Under the pieces are notes generated by a model that had not been told where the DNA came from, ran no database searches, and saw only the letters and a program-made list of their open reading frames with translations. From the NCBI GenBank assembly GCA_029582165.1, contig CM055883.1:20678501-20742500 (forward strand): DNA of 64,000 nucleotides. Direction: 5' to 3'. Source of the DNA: Portulaca oleracea. Lineage: Eukaryota > Streptophyta > Magnoliopsida > Caryophyllales > Portulacaceae. Position numbers and translations under genes: made by a program. Below are positions 22,022 to 32,385 of the stretch, in pieces. Every line of letters begins with the position of its first letter. Positions within the stretch are counted from its first letter, which is position 1.

Positions 22022-23476
22022 TGACAGACCTAAAACGTATAGGTGTCTGTGTACCGCAAGTGTACGAGTCTGTGTAGTAATAAAATATCATTCTCTCTCA
22101 GGGATTTGCGTTAAACCACGCACTGAACTAGTTCGCTACAAAGAATGCTAGGTCAATCCAAGAGTTGTGGTAAGGTTTTCTAAACTAAACTAAGAAAGCA
22201 GGAATTTTTAGGGTTTAACCAAATAATTAAAAGCGTTCAGGGGAGTCCACTCTAGTCAATCAACCAAATTATCAACAATACCAATGCAGGTAACAAGATA
22301 ATTCGGGGTCTATAATCTTTCTAGGCCTTATCACTTCAATTCGATCTTTCGATCCTAGGTGAGTTACAGTGATTAAACTAAACATTATTTCTAACTATTT
22401 AACTTAATCAAAGATAAGAACTCATTATAAATTGACCCTAGGCAAGAATCCTTATGTCTAACTATTTTCTAAACCTATTCAATCTACGCAATCCAATTCA
22501 AGACTCACACTTTCGTTCTGTTGTCGAGTATCTAAGACCAGGTAAAGACTCAAACTGTCGTTCTATTGCCAAATTACCATGACAAACATTACACGCAGAT
22601 TAAACGAATAAAAGGATAACCTAACATCGAGACCGTAATCAAATTCAATCAATAGACATCCAGTTTATCCCCCAACAAAGGAAATTAGCTACTCATAATA
22701 CTGGAAGTAAACATTGCAAAATCTAAACAAGAACAGGAAAGCATGAAAGTAAAAAGAAATAAACCGTGTTCGAATTGGCGAAATCGATCTCTTCGTATCA
22801 CCCGAATCGATCTCTTTCGCGTTCTTTGATCACTAGCAACAATCTAATCTAATAACAATATTTTGGAGTTAACTGTAAAGAAAGTATCTAAAATCTACTC
22901 TAAAACTACGCTAATATTCTCCCTAAAAATCGATAGAAAACTGATGTAAAAACTTGATAAAAAGCTCTCCGCAAACAGCGAACGTCAACTCCTTTTATAG
23001 GGCTGGATTAGGGCACAAAATGCTGCCTGCGTTTTGGAAACGCTGCCTGCATTTTGCCCAAAAAGTGAAGCTCCTCCGTGTCTTAGCGCTGGCTGCGCCT
23101 CAAAAACGCCAGCTGCGTTTTGGCATTGCTCGCTTTCTAAAGTTTATGGACAAGGCACTGGCTGCGTTTTAGAAACGTTGGTTGCGCCTTGTTCTTCCGC
23201 CTTAACTAGGTTTAGGTTGTGGCAAACTGGGCCATCCTTCCTTCTTTCTTTTCTTCTTCTTCAACTTCTTTTTTTATTTTCTTTGATTTTTGTTGTTTTT
23301 CCTCTAATCCTTCATGCTTTTTGACATAATTCCACTAATTCCTCTAAACCACACCAAAGTCACGAACAAGTGTATAAATCACAGAAATTGACATAAAAAT
23401 ATGGGATTTCGGATATAAAAAGCATTAGACTGACATGTTTTGAGCCCTAAAAACTCTATATAAAAACAACTTATCA
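22022..23476 (-). repeat. 5' LTR of dimeric Athila-like element
   Basis: 1455 bp with ends and body matching 7355-8815. The minus-strand TATA is near 22990-23001 (CCCTATAAAAGG). Dyads upstream on minus are at 23017-23035 (AAAATGCTGCCTGCGTTTT), 23038-23055, 23085-23100 (AGCGCTGGCTGCGCCT), 23103-23121 (AAAACGCCAGCTGCGTTTT) and 23157-23172. These are better preserved than in the 3' LTR. Confidence 0.85.
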
Positions 23477-23481
23477 GCTTG

Positions 23482-23897
23482 ATGATGTTAAAATGTCCCT
23501 TTTATTTATGCATCCCGGCCAGTTTTGACCCATAGTTTAGATGGAAAACCCCTGTGGGTTTTATTTTATTTGGCCCAAACACTTTTCGGCCCAACCGACA
23601 AAGGAGACGACCCATTTGAGGAGTAAAAACTCCCACGAGTTTTTCGATGTTTATGGGTTATCTCAAACCTCGTTGGGCTGGAGGCGCAGCCCATTTATTA
23701 AATAAACCCCTGCGGGTTTTAATTCTCTCGGGCCAAAATATTTTGACCATTCACCCAATTAAATTATCTCGCGAGCCGTGGCTGTGAGCCCAGTGCTTGT
23801 GATGGGTCCAACTAGGGCCCGAAAGACTATGTTTAGGTCCCAAGTATTAGATGAGCCCCCATTTTAAATAGCTCCTTGAAAATGTATCTGCTTTTAG
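23482..23897 (+). other. Intron 1 of antisense PMD gene, with three dyads
   Basis: Continuation of the Tat element interior after the Athila insertion. It contains dyads 23545-23562 (AAAACCCCTGTGGGTTTT), 23625-23644 (AAAAACTCCCACGAGTTTTT) and 23703-23720 (TAAACCCCTGCGGGTTTT), separated by GGGCC/GCCCA-rich text. In the second, A-C changes in one arm are matched in the other (ACTC/GAGT). It ends at a likely acceptor, TGCTTTTAG, before 23898. Confidence 0.5.
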
Positions 23898-26662
23898 GAG
23901 GATAATTTGAAGACTCCTAGTGCCCTAAAAGATCCTCTTAAAGTAGTTGAGTCGATTTCTGGAGACTTTGTGGGCAACACATTGACCGCGGCGGGTCTCA
24001 TGCTGTTTTGGAAATGCTTGGTGGCCTGGAGAGGTCGAACATTCCGCGTCATTGGTCGAGCTATGGCTGAAAGGTTTTGGGACACTACTAATTCCTTTCA
24101 CTTGCCTGTGGGTGAAATGACTGTTACTCCAACAGATTTCGTTATGATCACCAACAGGTTTTGGGACACTACTAATTCCTTTCACTTGGGGCGGGCAAGA
24201 CGTAGTCTTTGATGTAGAGATTCCACCAATGGTCTTGGATAGGTTAGGTCCGGTGTTAGCACGCTTAGGTCAGAGGCAAGGTCTTTCGAACCTTTATTAT
24301 ACTCATTTTGAAGCAGGCATCCGTGATGCGAGCTTCCAAAATTTTCCTGGGGAGTAACGTTGTTTCATTTTCCTAGCGTACATCATTTCTACAACACTTT
24401 TTGCCAACCGTGGGGACAATATCACCCTGACCTGGTTTCGAAATCTTCTTGACCTCAATAATGTTCAGAACCTGAATTGGGGCAAGGCATCCTACGCAAA
24501 CTTTACTCTCTGGCTTCGCCGATGCGTCAGACTTTCGCAGGAAGATGATCCAGTCTATCTCCATGCGACTCGGACTCGCTACCAATATGGCCTTACTCTA
24601 TGGAAGGTGCTCGAGGAATGTACCCGAGACTCTTCTCTTAGTAATATTGATGATCTTTTTCTTTTTCTTTAACTCCGTGTTTATGCAGTCGTGGGCGTAT
24701 GAGTACATTATGCCTTTGGGTATTCAATCAAAGAAGGATAAGATAGTTTCGGCTGCTGAACGTTAGACTGCTGAGGGCATTCATGGGAAGAAATTCCAGC
24801 CAGGAAGTCTGGCCACATTCGTCACGTGTTGGATGACCTTACACCGGTATTTCTTTACGCCTGACATTTTTCTTTCATTTTTCTCCATTCCCAAAATAAC
24901 CCTCTTTGTTTCGCAGGATCAAGTGAATTGGCATCCCTGGGTTGAATTCAACATGGAAGGATTTCCCACCATTTTGTACCTGGTGGAACATGACACTCGC
25001 CTTCGCACTGTGATGGAGGAACCCTCGGGCTTTGTGTGGTACTTCGGAGAAAGAGCATCGAGGCAAATCCTGGGAGGATATCCTGGCCTTATCCCTCGGG
25101 ATCCTCCGGAGCGTATGTTCGAGCCATGGCGCGTTGACCTGGATGTTCTGAGAGATCTGGTTCGGGGTCAGTATCTTGACAACTTTGTGTATGACGTTCC
25201 GCAGGAACAATTCAATGAAGAGTTCCAGCATTACCTTAGCCGTTTGGCTCCCCGAGTGGTATGTATCTTCTTCACTTATCTCTATTATGTCTTGGCTGAT
25301 CCCAGACCATAAAGTCTACAGTTGGGGCCTGATGTCAAGGCCGCTGAAGTGGAGATTCCACCATAGAAGAGAAAGATCGGTGGCTTCTTGGACGTGGAGA
25401 ACAGCCGCGAGTGTTCTACACTTCAAGCATTCGAGCGAAAACCGGTAATTCCTCATTCCATGCTGCTTCCTTGTTATCCCACATGTCACTTATATATAAT
25501 CTTGGTCTTGCTATCTTTCAGCCAAGATGGGCTTTCCTCCATCAACTGACTAAGGAGTGGAGATCCATGAGGAAACATATTCATCGGGCATTCATCGGCT
25601 CTGGTAGATATCGTGGCAATGCCGCCAGAAGGGCTGATATGGAGGCTGATGCGGAGTCTGTTCCCAGGAAACCACCTCGACGTTCTACTGCGGGAGCCCC
25701 TCGTATAGAGCCCTCACGTCGTTCTTCGGTAGGGGAATATTCTTCTCGGGGCCGATCTCAGGAAGAAATTGGTGGGTCTTCTCATCCTCCTCTAGCAGCT
25801 GTACCAGAGGGTCGCGGCAAAGGCATTTTGGTCTAGGGTCAAAACTCAACCGGATCTCAAAGTAGCGGGTCCGGTAGTAGAGATCGTCTTCCTCTGAGTA
25901 TGGAAGAGGACATGGCTCAGATGTCCTTAGAGGAGCCACTCGGTAAGGGAGGATCATATCACAGTGCAGGGTATGGTGGTGATACCCGGCCTCATTTTTA
26001 TTGGGTGGAAGATGCTTCAGAGTCGAGCGTCACCTACCGGCCCTCTCATTCTCGTTGTACTCCAGCTTCAGTGCGCTCTGCTCGTCGTGGTCAGGAGATA
26101 GTGGTGAGGGACCATGATTCAGGTGCATCAGTAGGGTACCCTAGAAGTCAGGCCCTAGCGGATGACGCTACTTCACGTCCTGCACCCTATGATGCTTCCT
26201 CTTTTGGCTCTGATTCTCATTCTGCTGAATGGCCTGTTCCAGCTCCTGGGATGGGTCCTTTACGGCCTATGGGTACACAAGAATGGTATGCGCCTTAACA
26301 CTCTTGGTTGGGATGATCTGCTTCTTCTGGTTGGCCAGCCCCGTTATGGGACTGGTCCTATATGGCCTACCCCATCTGTTGAGTGGCATGTTCCTGATCA
26401 TTCATGGCTAGCCGCTTCACAGGAGCATTCCATGTCTTCGTATTCGAGTATTCATCCATTAGGAGTGCCCCTGTCTGAACCATCGACTCCTGTGCAGACT
26501 GCTCCTACTCCTCCAGCATTCTCGAGCTTAGGTCCCACACCAAGTCCCGATCACTATTTCTGGGACACCTATTTCGGCACGGCTGGCACTTCAAACGCCG
26601 GAACTTCGAACGCTGGCAATGACCTAGTTGAGGATATCGGCGATTCGGGCTCCCTGTGGTGA
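23898..26662 (+). pseudogene. Antisense PMD (MAIN/MAIL-like) gene, exons 2-6
   Basis: Exon 2 (about 23898-24640) carries TNSFHLPVGEMTVTPTDF and, after the insertion of a 31-bp repeat, GGQDVVFDVEIPPMVLDRLG. FLAYIISTTLFANRGDNITL and LNWGKASYANFTLWLRRC follow: the plant mobile domain pattern of MAIN-like proteins. Introns with GT-AG ends lie at 24641-24688, 24847-24916, 25259-25321 and 25445-25521. Exons 3-5 include SWAYEYIMPLG and VDLDVLRDLVRGQYLDNFVY. Exon 6 encodes a long S/P/R-rich tail. In-frame stops (for example after FQNFPGE and after AAER), phase problems and a stop at about 25836 show decay. The gene is antisense to the Tat element. PMD proteins act in the nucleus in genome silencing; many are transposon-borne. 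Confidence 0.75.
24071..24191 (+). repeat. 31-bp duplication inside PMD exon 2
   Basis: AGGTTTTGGGACACTACTAA TTCC TTTCACTT occurs at about 24073-24104 and again at about 24160-24191, 87 bp apart. The second copy interrupts the PMD reading between MITN and GGQDVV and shifts it. Confidence 0.8.
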
Positions 26663-27045
26663 CCAAACTGATGTCAAGCAAGACTCGATGCATTTTAATT
26701 TTTATATGCAAGAATCTTATGAATTTTTTTTATGCAAGACTCGATGAATGCACGACTTCACTTTTTATTAATGCATGTTTGAATGATTTTCTACATGACG
26801 AGATTATTCCCAAATTAATCCGGCTTCCCCAAAAAGAAAATAAAATAAAATAAAATAAAACATAAAACCTAATTGTTAGAGTAAACGTCGAGCAAAAAAA
26901 TTTCTGAACCGAGCATCATTGGGCCAACAACAAAACCCAAAACATAAAAGATACATGAACGGGCCGATTTAATTCTCGAAAACCAGAGCCCAAACATATG
27001 CGGTCGATAGGTGGACTTTAGGTGAAAGGTGGGCCTGGGCCGTCA
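26663..27045. other. Spacer after PMD gene
   Basis: AT-rich sequence downstream of the PMD stop, with AAAATAAAATAAAATAAA runs near 26850. It probably holds the 3' UTR of the antisense gene. No gene was seen. Confidence 0.4.
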
Positions 27046-27142
27046 AAAACCCCCGCGGGTTTTCTTTTCATCAGGCCTTAGGCCTGGGCCAGGTCAGGCG
27101 CGCGCGTGCGGAGCTGGGTGAATTAAAACCCCCGCGGGTTTT
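27046..27142 (+). promoter_or_regulatory. Dyads upstream of antisense DUF7745-like gene
   Basis: Two identical 18-bp dyads, AAAACCCCCGCGGGTTTT, at 27046-27063 and 27125-27142. Ignoring the Athila element inserted at 27239, they lie about 205 and 126 bp upstream of TATAAATA at 39391-39398, before the DUF7745-like gene. This equals their spacing in the PMD promoter and the Tat LTRs. Confidence 0.5.
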
Positions 27143-27233
27143 AATTTTCTTTTCCTTTTTTTTTTTGCTAGCCGTTGACGATTGGGCTGAAAACATGGGA
27201 TATGAAGGCCAACGGTTATATGATCGTTGGTTG

Positions 27234-27238
27234 ATTAC
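27234..27238. repeat. Target site duplication ATTAC (left)
   Basis: ATTAC precedes the LTR start at 27239 and follows the other LTR at 39356-39360. This is a perfect 5-bp duplication defining a single insertion. Confidence 0.9.
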
Positions 27239-28798
27239 TGTTTAGATAAAATTTTGTGTCTAAATAGCGCCTTAATTCTTAAGCTTTTAACTCGTTTCGT
27301 GGTTTAATTTTATAACTTTTAATACGTTTTTGGTTATTTTGTAGGTTTTGGAGTTTTTACTCAAAATGTAGCAAAAAGGGCCTTTTTCAGAGCATTTTTT
27401 ATGATTTCCCGAGCCGAGCCGGACCGAGAGCCGAGGTGGAGTTGACCTAGGACCACTTTCCTCACCTTTGGTGTCAATTACTGAAGTAACACCCGCTACG
27501 ACCCTCGGATCGGGCGTTACATGCTTCGGAAAGAAGGAAGAAACAAAGGGAAGGAAAGCACATCGTAGCCCCCGCCACGATTGGGGTAGCGCCCGCTATG
27601 CCCAGAACATATTTGGGACCGAGCAAGACCGTACCCACGGTCTTGGGAGACCGTACCCACGGTACTGCGAAGGGAGAAATCGCCCTGCACTTTTCGCTCA
27701 TCGCGCCCGCGACGGGGGTTGTCGCGCCCGCGACCCTCTGCTGCTGTGCGACTCTTCGGGCCTTAAACAGCGTGTTTTGCTCTGCTGTTTTGACGGGTAT
27801 AAATAGCTCCTTTGGTGCGATTTTGAAGGAGATTCGACTCATTTTCAACTCTAGTTACGTAGACTCTATTTCCAGCTTTGTATTTAGTGAATTTTAGAGA
27901 GAGATTAGTGAGAGATTAATCTAGGGTTTTGGAGATTTGTGTTTGTTATTGAAAATTTGGGGATTCAAACAATTGAGAGATTGTTGGATTATCTTTTTAT
28001 TGCTTTCTCTTGTTCATCTACAGCACTTTGATAAGTATTCTCTTCCCTTAACTCTTTTATTAATTACCTTGCTAATTACTTTGCTTGTTCTTAATTTCTT
28101 TGCTTGCTATTTTGATTATATTGCTTGTTTATGGTTGTTTGATGTTAGAAATCATGTTTAGGGTTGGTTTGGATGTTGTTAGCATAATTAGTATCATGAT
28201 TAGTGGCTAGAAACCCTACGGTTAGGGGGTAATTAAGGGTGTGAATGGGTTATTAGGTGTGGGTTAGCAATATTAGTGAGTAATTAGTTGGGAAATCAAT
28301 TTCCCATTCCTTTCCTTCCCTCAAGTGGGATGCATTTGGGTTCGAAAGCTCCCGAATACATCCAACACTTGTGTTGGAAGGTTGGAATTGGGATAGTTAG
28401 TACTATACTCACGGAAGTGAATAGAGGCTAACTAGGGAATTCCGTTTCATTAACCTTCCGGGTCCGTCGGTGGACTTTGGGGAAGTTAATCCGGACTATC
28501 CTCGGTAGAGGAAGGTCGGTGGGTATTTTCTAACGAAATTGGCACTTGATTTTCTTCCTTGTTACTCCCTTGTTGCAAAACCCATTTCCTCATCCTCGTT
28601 TGCATCCCGAAAAGCTTCCAAAGCCCATTTTCCATTCCTTGACCAACCTTAGTTTTGTTTCTTGCTTTGTGACCCTTTTCAAACCAAATACCTTACCTTA
28701 ACAATCTCATCCCGACCTTAGACTTAGTTTCTATGACCAAGGCCGCCAGCTCCCTGAGAAAGAACGACAAAACCGAGGTCCGCAAAACCACTATTACA
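27239..28798 (+). repeat. 5' LTR of plus-strand Athila-like element
   Basis: 1560 bp, TGTTTAG...TTACA. It contains the dyad array (27486-27734), the TATA box TATAAATAG at 27798-27806, and a CT/T-rich transcribed part. Open frames in it are incidental. Confidence 0.9.
27486..27806 (+). promoter_or_regulatory. LTR promoter: ordered dyad array and TATA box
   Basis: In order: 27486-27499 GTAACACCCGCTAC, 27565-27578 GTAGCCCCCGCCAC, 27586-27599 GTAGCGCCCGCTAT. Then ACCGTACCCACGGT twice (27628-27641, 27650-27663), then ATCGCGCCCGCGAC and GTCGCGCCCGCGAC (27700-27713, 27721-27734). TATAAATAG follows at 27798. All are 14-mers with a CC(C) centre. Three arm classes are each present in two or more copies. 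Regulatory function is inferred. Confidence 0.6.
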
Positions 28799-28803
28799 CA
28801 AAA

Positions 28804-28821
28804 TGACGCCGTTGTCGGGGA
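28804..28821 (+). other. Primer binding site
   Basis: TGACGCCGTTGTCGGGGA, five bases after the LTR end: Athila tRNA-Asp type with two changes. Confidence 0.8.
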
Positions 28822-28949
28822 GCCAGCGCCCCTAGTTTTAGTTTATTTGTTTTTGGTTATTTGAGTTTGCTTTCACGCTAGAAATCAGTTTGTGTCAATC
28901 CAAATGAATTTGATGCTTCTTTATTTCTTGTAGGAGTCTTCACGTTCTA

Positions 28950-30151
28950 ATGGGTGAAGCTCAAGCTGGTTCACCTCGTACCCTGCTATCATATGACGTT
29001 CCATCATTGGGTACGGGAGGCAGTCCTATCATATTACCATCATTACCACCCGATGCTTTGTTCGAGTTTAAATCGCACTTACTTGAAGTCTTCGAAAGAA
29101 ACCCGTTTCATGCGGACGATGCTTCTGGAAGTCCCATAGCTCATATTGATAAATTCGAAGACCGGATTAGCTTTATACACATTCCAAGGATATCATCAGA
29201 ATATTTGAAGTTGAAATTCTTTCCTCTCACTCTTGTGGGGAAAGCAAAGATATGGCTACAAACATGTCCACCTGGTTTTTATTCTTCATGGGAGGCACTC
29301 AAAGGAGATTTTCTTCATCGTTTCTTTCCGGCGGAGGAGACACACCGACTTCGAGCAGAAGTTTTAAGTTTCAAGCAAGGGCCGGGAGAGAGTCTTTTCG
29401 ACGCTTGGGGGAGATTTAAGAGTCTTCAACGACAGTGCCCTCATCATAATTTACCGGATTGGATGTTGCTTCAAAATTTCTTTCATGGGCTCCGTGGTCT
29501 CCTTAGAGAATCTATTGATAACGCGTCCGGAGGGATTTTCCTAAAGAAGACTGCGGAGGAAGCCAATATTTTTCTTCATGAGCTATCTCAGAATGTGCCT
29601 AGTTGGGGAGGCGGCCAAAATTCAAGAAATGGGGATGATTCTTTGGAACACAACCCCACTATCAAGCTTCTAATGACTACCATCCTTGATTTGCAAAAGA
29701 AGATGGTGAATGATGAAGTTTCCAACCAGTTGAACTTAGCCCGAGGTATGCAAACCTTTGCATCCACACCTATTCCCATTGTGCATATTTGTAAGTTGTG
29801 TTTTGGTCCACATCTCGAGCATCAATGTGTGGAGTATCGTCAAGTAGAACATGTGAATGTCGTTTATTCCAACCAACTTTATTCCCATTCTTATGTAGGT
29901 GATGATCCTAGTTACACTACATTTGCCAAACCTATGTTTGATCCTGTTTCTCAATTTTATGACCATCATGCACATTTTCAAGAAGAGTTTTCACATCAAC
30001 TCACCCCACAACACCAATTTTCTCTACCATCCCAAGATTCTATGATTGAAAAGTTGTTGCAACAAATTGTGGCTAATCAAGAAAGTGAGGGTGCTCGCCT
30101 TAGAGACCTTGAAACCCAAATGACCCAAGATGCTCAACAAGTATACTTTTC
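28950..30151 (+). pseudogene. gag: gag of plus-strand Athila-like element (open to solo LTR)
   Basis: Begins MGEAQAGSPRTLLSYDVPS and stays open for about 400 codons. The retrotransposon gag domain is clear: FEDRISFIHIPRISSEYLKL, FPLTLVGKAKIWLQTCPPGF, SSWEALKGDFLHRFFP, SLFDAWGRFKSLQRQCPHHN, SGGIFLKKTAEEANIFLHEL. A single CxxC-like element (HICKLCFGPHLEHQC, about residue 276) resembles a zinc knuckle. The reading ends in the solo LTR inserted at 30152 (giving FSDV-stop) and resumes after it. A TTTCTTGTAG acceptor-like sequence lies just upstream of the ATG. This is the most intact gag in the window, but its C-terminus is cut off. Confidence 0.85.
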
Positions 30152-31179
30152 TGATGTATAAAGGGATCAAAGAGATCTCATTACACATAGAATTCAGGAT
30201 CTTTAAAAACCAAGATAAGAATCTACTACTCTTAGTTCTCAAAGTTCAACTAAATTCAATGAAAAGAGATGATGATAAACGAAAAGATGGATGAATTCGT
30301 TTACCAAGATTGTGATGAACGAATGATGAATGATCAAATGTTGAATGTTTGGCGATTTGAATGATGAACGTATGATGAGTGATTGGCGATGGAATGATGA
30401 ACAAACACTTCTTGAACATTTGTTTGATGATTGTAGAATGGACGAATGCTGCTTGAATTGTTGTGTGTTGATCGACGTTTGAAAGATCAATCAAAGATGG
30501 ATGAATGCTTGAATGAACGAATGGATTGGATGAATGATATGTTTGGCTTTTGAAGAATCTTGGAGGATACAGGCACACCACCTTCAAGAATGCTTCAATC
30601 CCTTCCTATCACCACCAAGGACGCCACCCTAGGCTAGAAGAAGATGATATGATCGAATCTCCCTCAAGAGAAACGAAAAGACTAGCAAAAGCTAGAAAGA
30701 AACAACACCAAGTTGTATTTGATTTGTATTTGTAATATGAATTGAATGAGATTACAAGAGGCGTTAGGGGAGTATTTATAGTAATCCTAGCCCTCCCTAG
30801 ACGTGTACAAATCAAGAACTAGGCCCCTTGAGGCTTACATCATCTTACACATTTATTACATCATAAAAACTCTAAAATACAACTCTAGAAAGAAAAGACT
30901 ATAACTCCTTCAATACTTGTCCAAACTTCAAGATTCAAAGACCATTGGAAAGCTCTTTCAATGCTTTTCAATCTGTCTTTGGATGACTTCCTCATTAGTC
31001 GCATGTATCTAGAGTTATAGAGCAAATTACCAAGCTGCCCTTATTGAAGCTATTCATACGTGAAAGATACTTGAGTGAATGATGCTCTTTTGCCACGTAA
31101 CCGAGTATTAGGCTCCCATGATACATATTTTATGTCTTCCTTGATGTCCTTGATGTATATGGCCATCAAATATACATCA
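30152..31179 (-). mobile_element. Solo LTR, family 'TGATGTATA', minus orientation
   Basis: 1028 bp. The minus strand reads TGATGTATATTTG...TATACATCA. The flanks are TTTTC on both sides (30147-30151 and 31180-31184). It matches 14789-15782 in inverted orientation, including a TATA box (ACTATAAATACTCC on minus) and CATTCGTT-rich sequence. Removing it joins gag codons VYFS to QPIQPQ in frame. Confidence 0.85.
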
Positions 31180-31704
31180 TTTTCTCAACCCATTCAACCT
31201 CAACCCATCTAAGGGGAGAAAATTGAAGCCATTACCCTAGGAAGTGGAAGAAAAATTGAAGAACCTATGGCAGTGGAGGAGAATGTGGAGGAGGAGAGAC
31301 CTTTGGGAGAGAATGAGGGAGTTGTGGTGGATAGCAATGAAGAGGAGGACTTAGAAGTTGAGCAGGCTAGGATTGAAGAAAAGGAGAATGATGTTGTGGT
31401 TAATGAGGCCGAGGATGAAGAAAAAGAGAAGTTGGAAGAGAGGGTGGAGATTGAGAAAACACGAGAGAAAGTAAAGGAAGTCTTGAGGGAGGATATTCAT
31501 GTAAACCCATTGGAGAAACCCGTTGCATATAGACATCCAGTCCCATTTCCCGGAAGATTTGTTCAACAAAAGAATGATGATAAATTCTCCAAGTTTATTT
31601 TGATGATGAAGAAGCTCCAAGTTAATATACCATTTCTAGATGTCATGTCGGAGGTCCCTTCATTTAAGAAATATCTCAAGGACCTTTTGACAAACAAGAG
31701 ATGA
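31180..31704 (+). pseudogene. Gag C-terminus / pre-protease region
   Basis: Resumes the gag frame after the solo LTR: QPIQPQPI-stop-GEKIEA, ITLGSGRKIEEPMAVEENVE. The 'ITLRSG' motif is typical of Athila gag-protease junctions. Then follow an acidic E/D-rich stretch and KPVAYRHPVPFPGRFVQQKN, DDKFSKFILMMKKLQVNIPF and LDVMSEVPSFKKYLKDLLTN. It ends at TGA 31702, in the same frame as the protease ORF. Two in-frame stops make it a pseudogene. Confidence 0.75.
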
Positions 31705-32370
31705 ATCAAGGAGTCATCGACCGTTCATCTCACACTTAGTTGCAATGCCGTTATCGGAAGCAAGACTCCCGAGAAACTAGCCGATCCCGGTATTTTCTCT
31801 ATTCCATGCTTAATTGGTGATATGAAGATCGAGAATGCATTATGTGACTTGGGGGCAAGTGTGAGTGTCATGCCAAGCTCTATATGTAAGAAGTTGAACC
31901 TTGATGACTTGACCCCCACAACTATTAATTTGCAACTTGCGGACCGAAGTGTTAGGAGGCCCTTGGGAATATTAGAAGACATCCCGGTTCAAGTGGTAAG
32001 TTTCCTTATCCCTTGTGACTTCGTTATTTTGGAGATGGATGAAGATTGGAGAAATCCTATTATTATAGGTCGACCCTTCTTAGCTACCGCAGGAGCTACC
32101 ATAGATGTGAAAAGAGGTCGTTTGTCTCTTCATGTGGGTAGAGATCGTATTGATTTTGACATTGACCCTTCAAGAATGAAATCCCACAAAGAATCTCTTT
32201 TCAAGGCCAATGCGGTGGTAGACATCTTGGATGAACTCCAAAAGGAGTCTTATTTCCTTGAAGTTGAGCCCGATGATTGGGGGGAAATTAAATATCTAAG
32301 GGCTTCGCATCCAAATCTAAGCGAATTTGAGGACATTTACTATGATCATTCTCTTAAGATCATTCCATAG
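31705..32370 (+). pseudogene. Retropepsin protease of Athila-like element
   Basis: Aspartic protease reading in the frame continuing from the gag tail. IKESSTVHLTLSCNAVIGS precedes NALCDLGASVSVMPSSICKK, where the catalytic loop is DLGA, the form common in Athila. INLQLADRSVRRPLGILEDI, CDFVILEMDEDWRNPIIIGR and PFLATAGATIDVKRGRLSLH complete the domain. The only break is the TGA at 31702 upstream. Nothing of RT follows: after 32370 a short basic frame (32386-32694) and then the post-pol signature. The domain is well preserved for a defective element. Confidence 0.8.
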
Positions 32371-32385
32371 AGGAAGGAGATTTCT

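Larger units (their letters stand above)
7355..23476 (-). mobile_element. Athila-like element with duplicated interior, no pol
   Basis: LTRs at 7355-8815 and 22022-23476 share ends (TGACAGACC...CTTATCA on plus). The flanks are GCTTC and GCTTG, a 5-bp duplication with one change. On the minus strand, PBS, gag, protease, ATHILA ORF-1, internal PPT and terminal PPT occur twice: copy B at 22021 to about 16533 and copy A at 16532 to 8816. No LTR lies between them; an orphan PBS marks the join. Neither copy has RT, RNase H or integrase. The element sits in intron 1 of the antisense PMD gene. It must have depended on proteins from a related autonomous element. Confidence 0.85.

Noticed and set aside
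24833..25312. 159-codon open frame as a free-standing gene
   Set aside because: It is an exon of the antisense PMD gene extended through an intron (24847-24916); the first residues are intron translation.
27486..27734. Short repeated palindromes could be a CRISPR array
   Set aside because: Spacing is irregular, copies differ, there are no uniform spacers or cas genes, and the context is a plant LTR.
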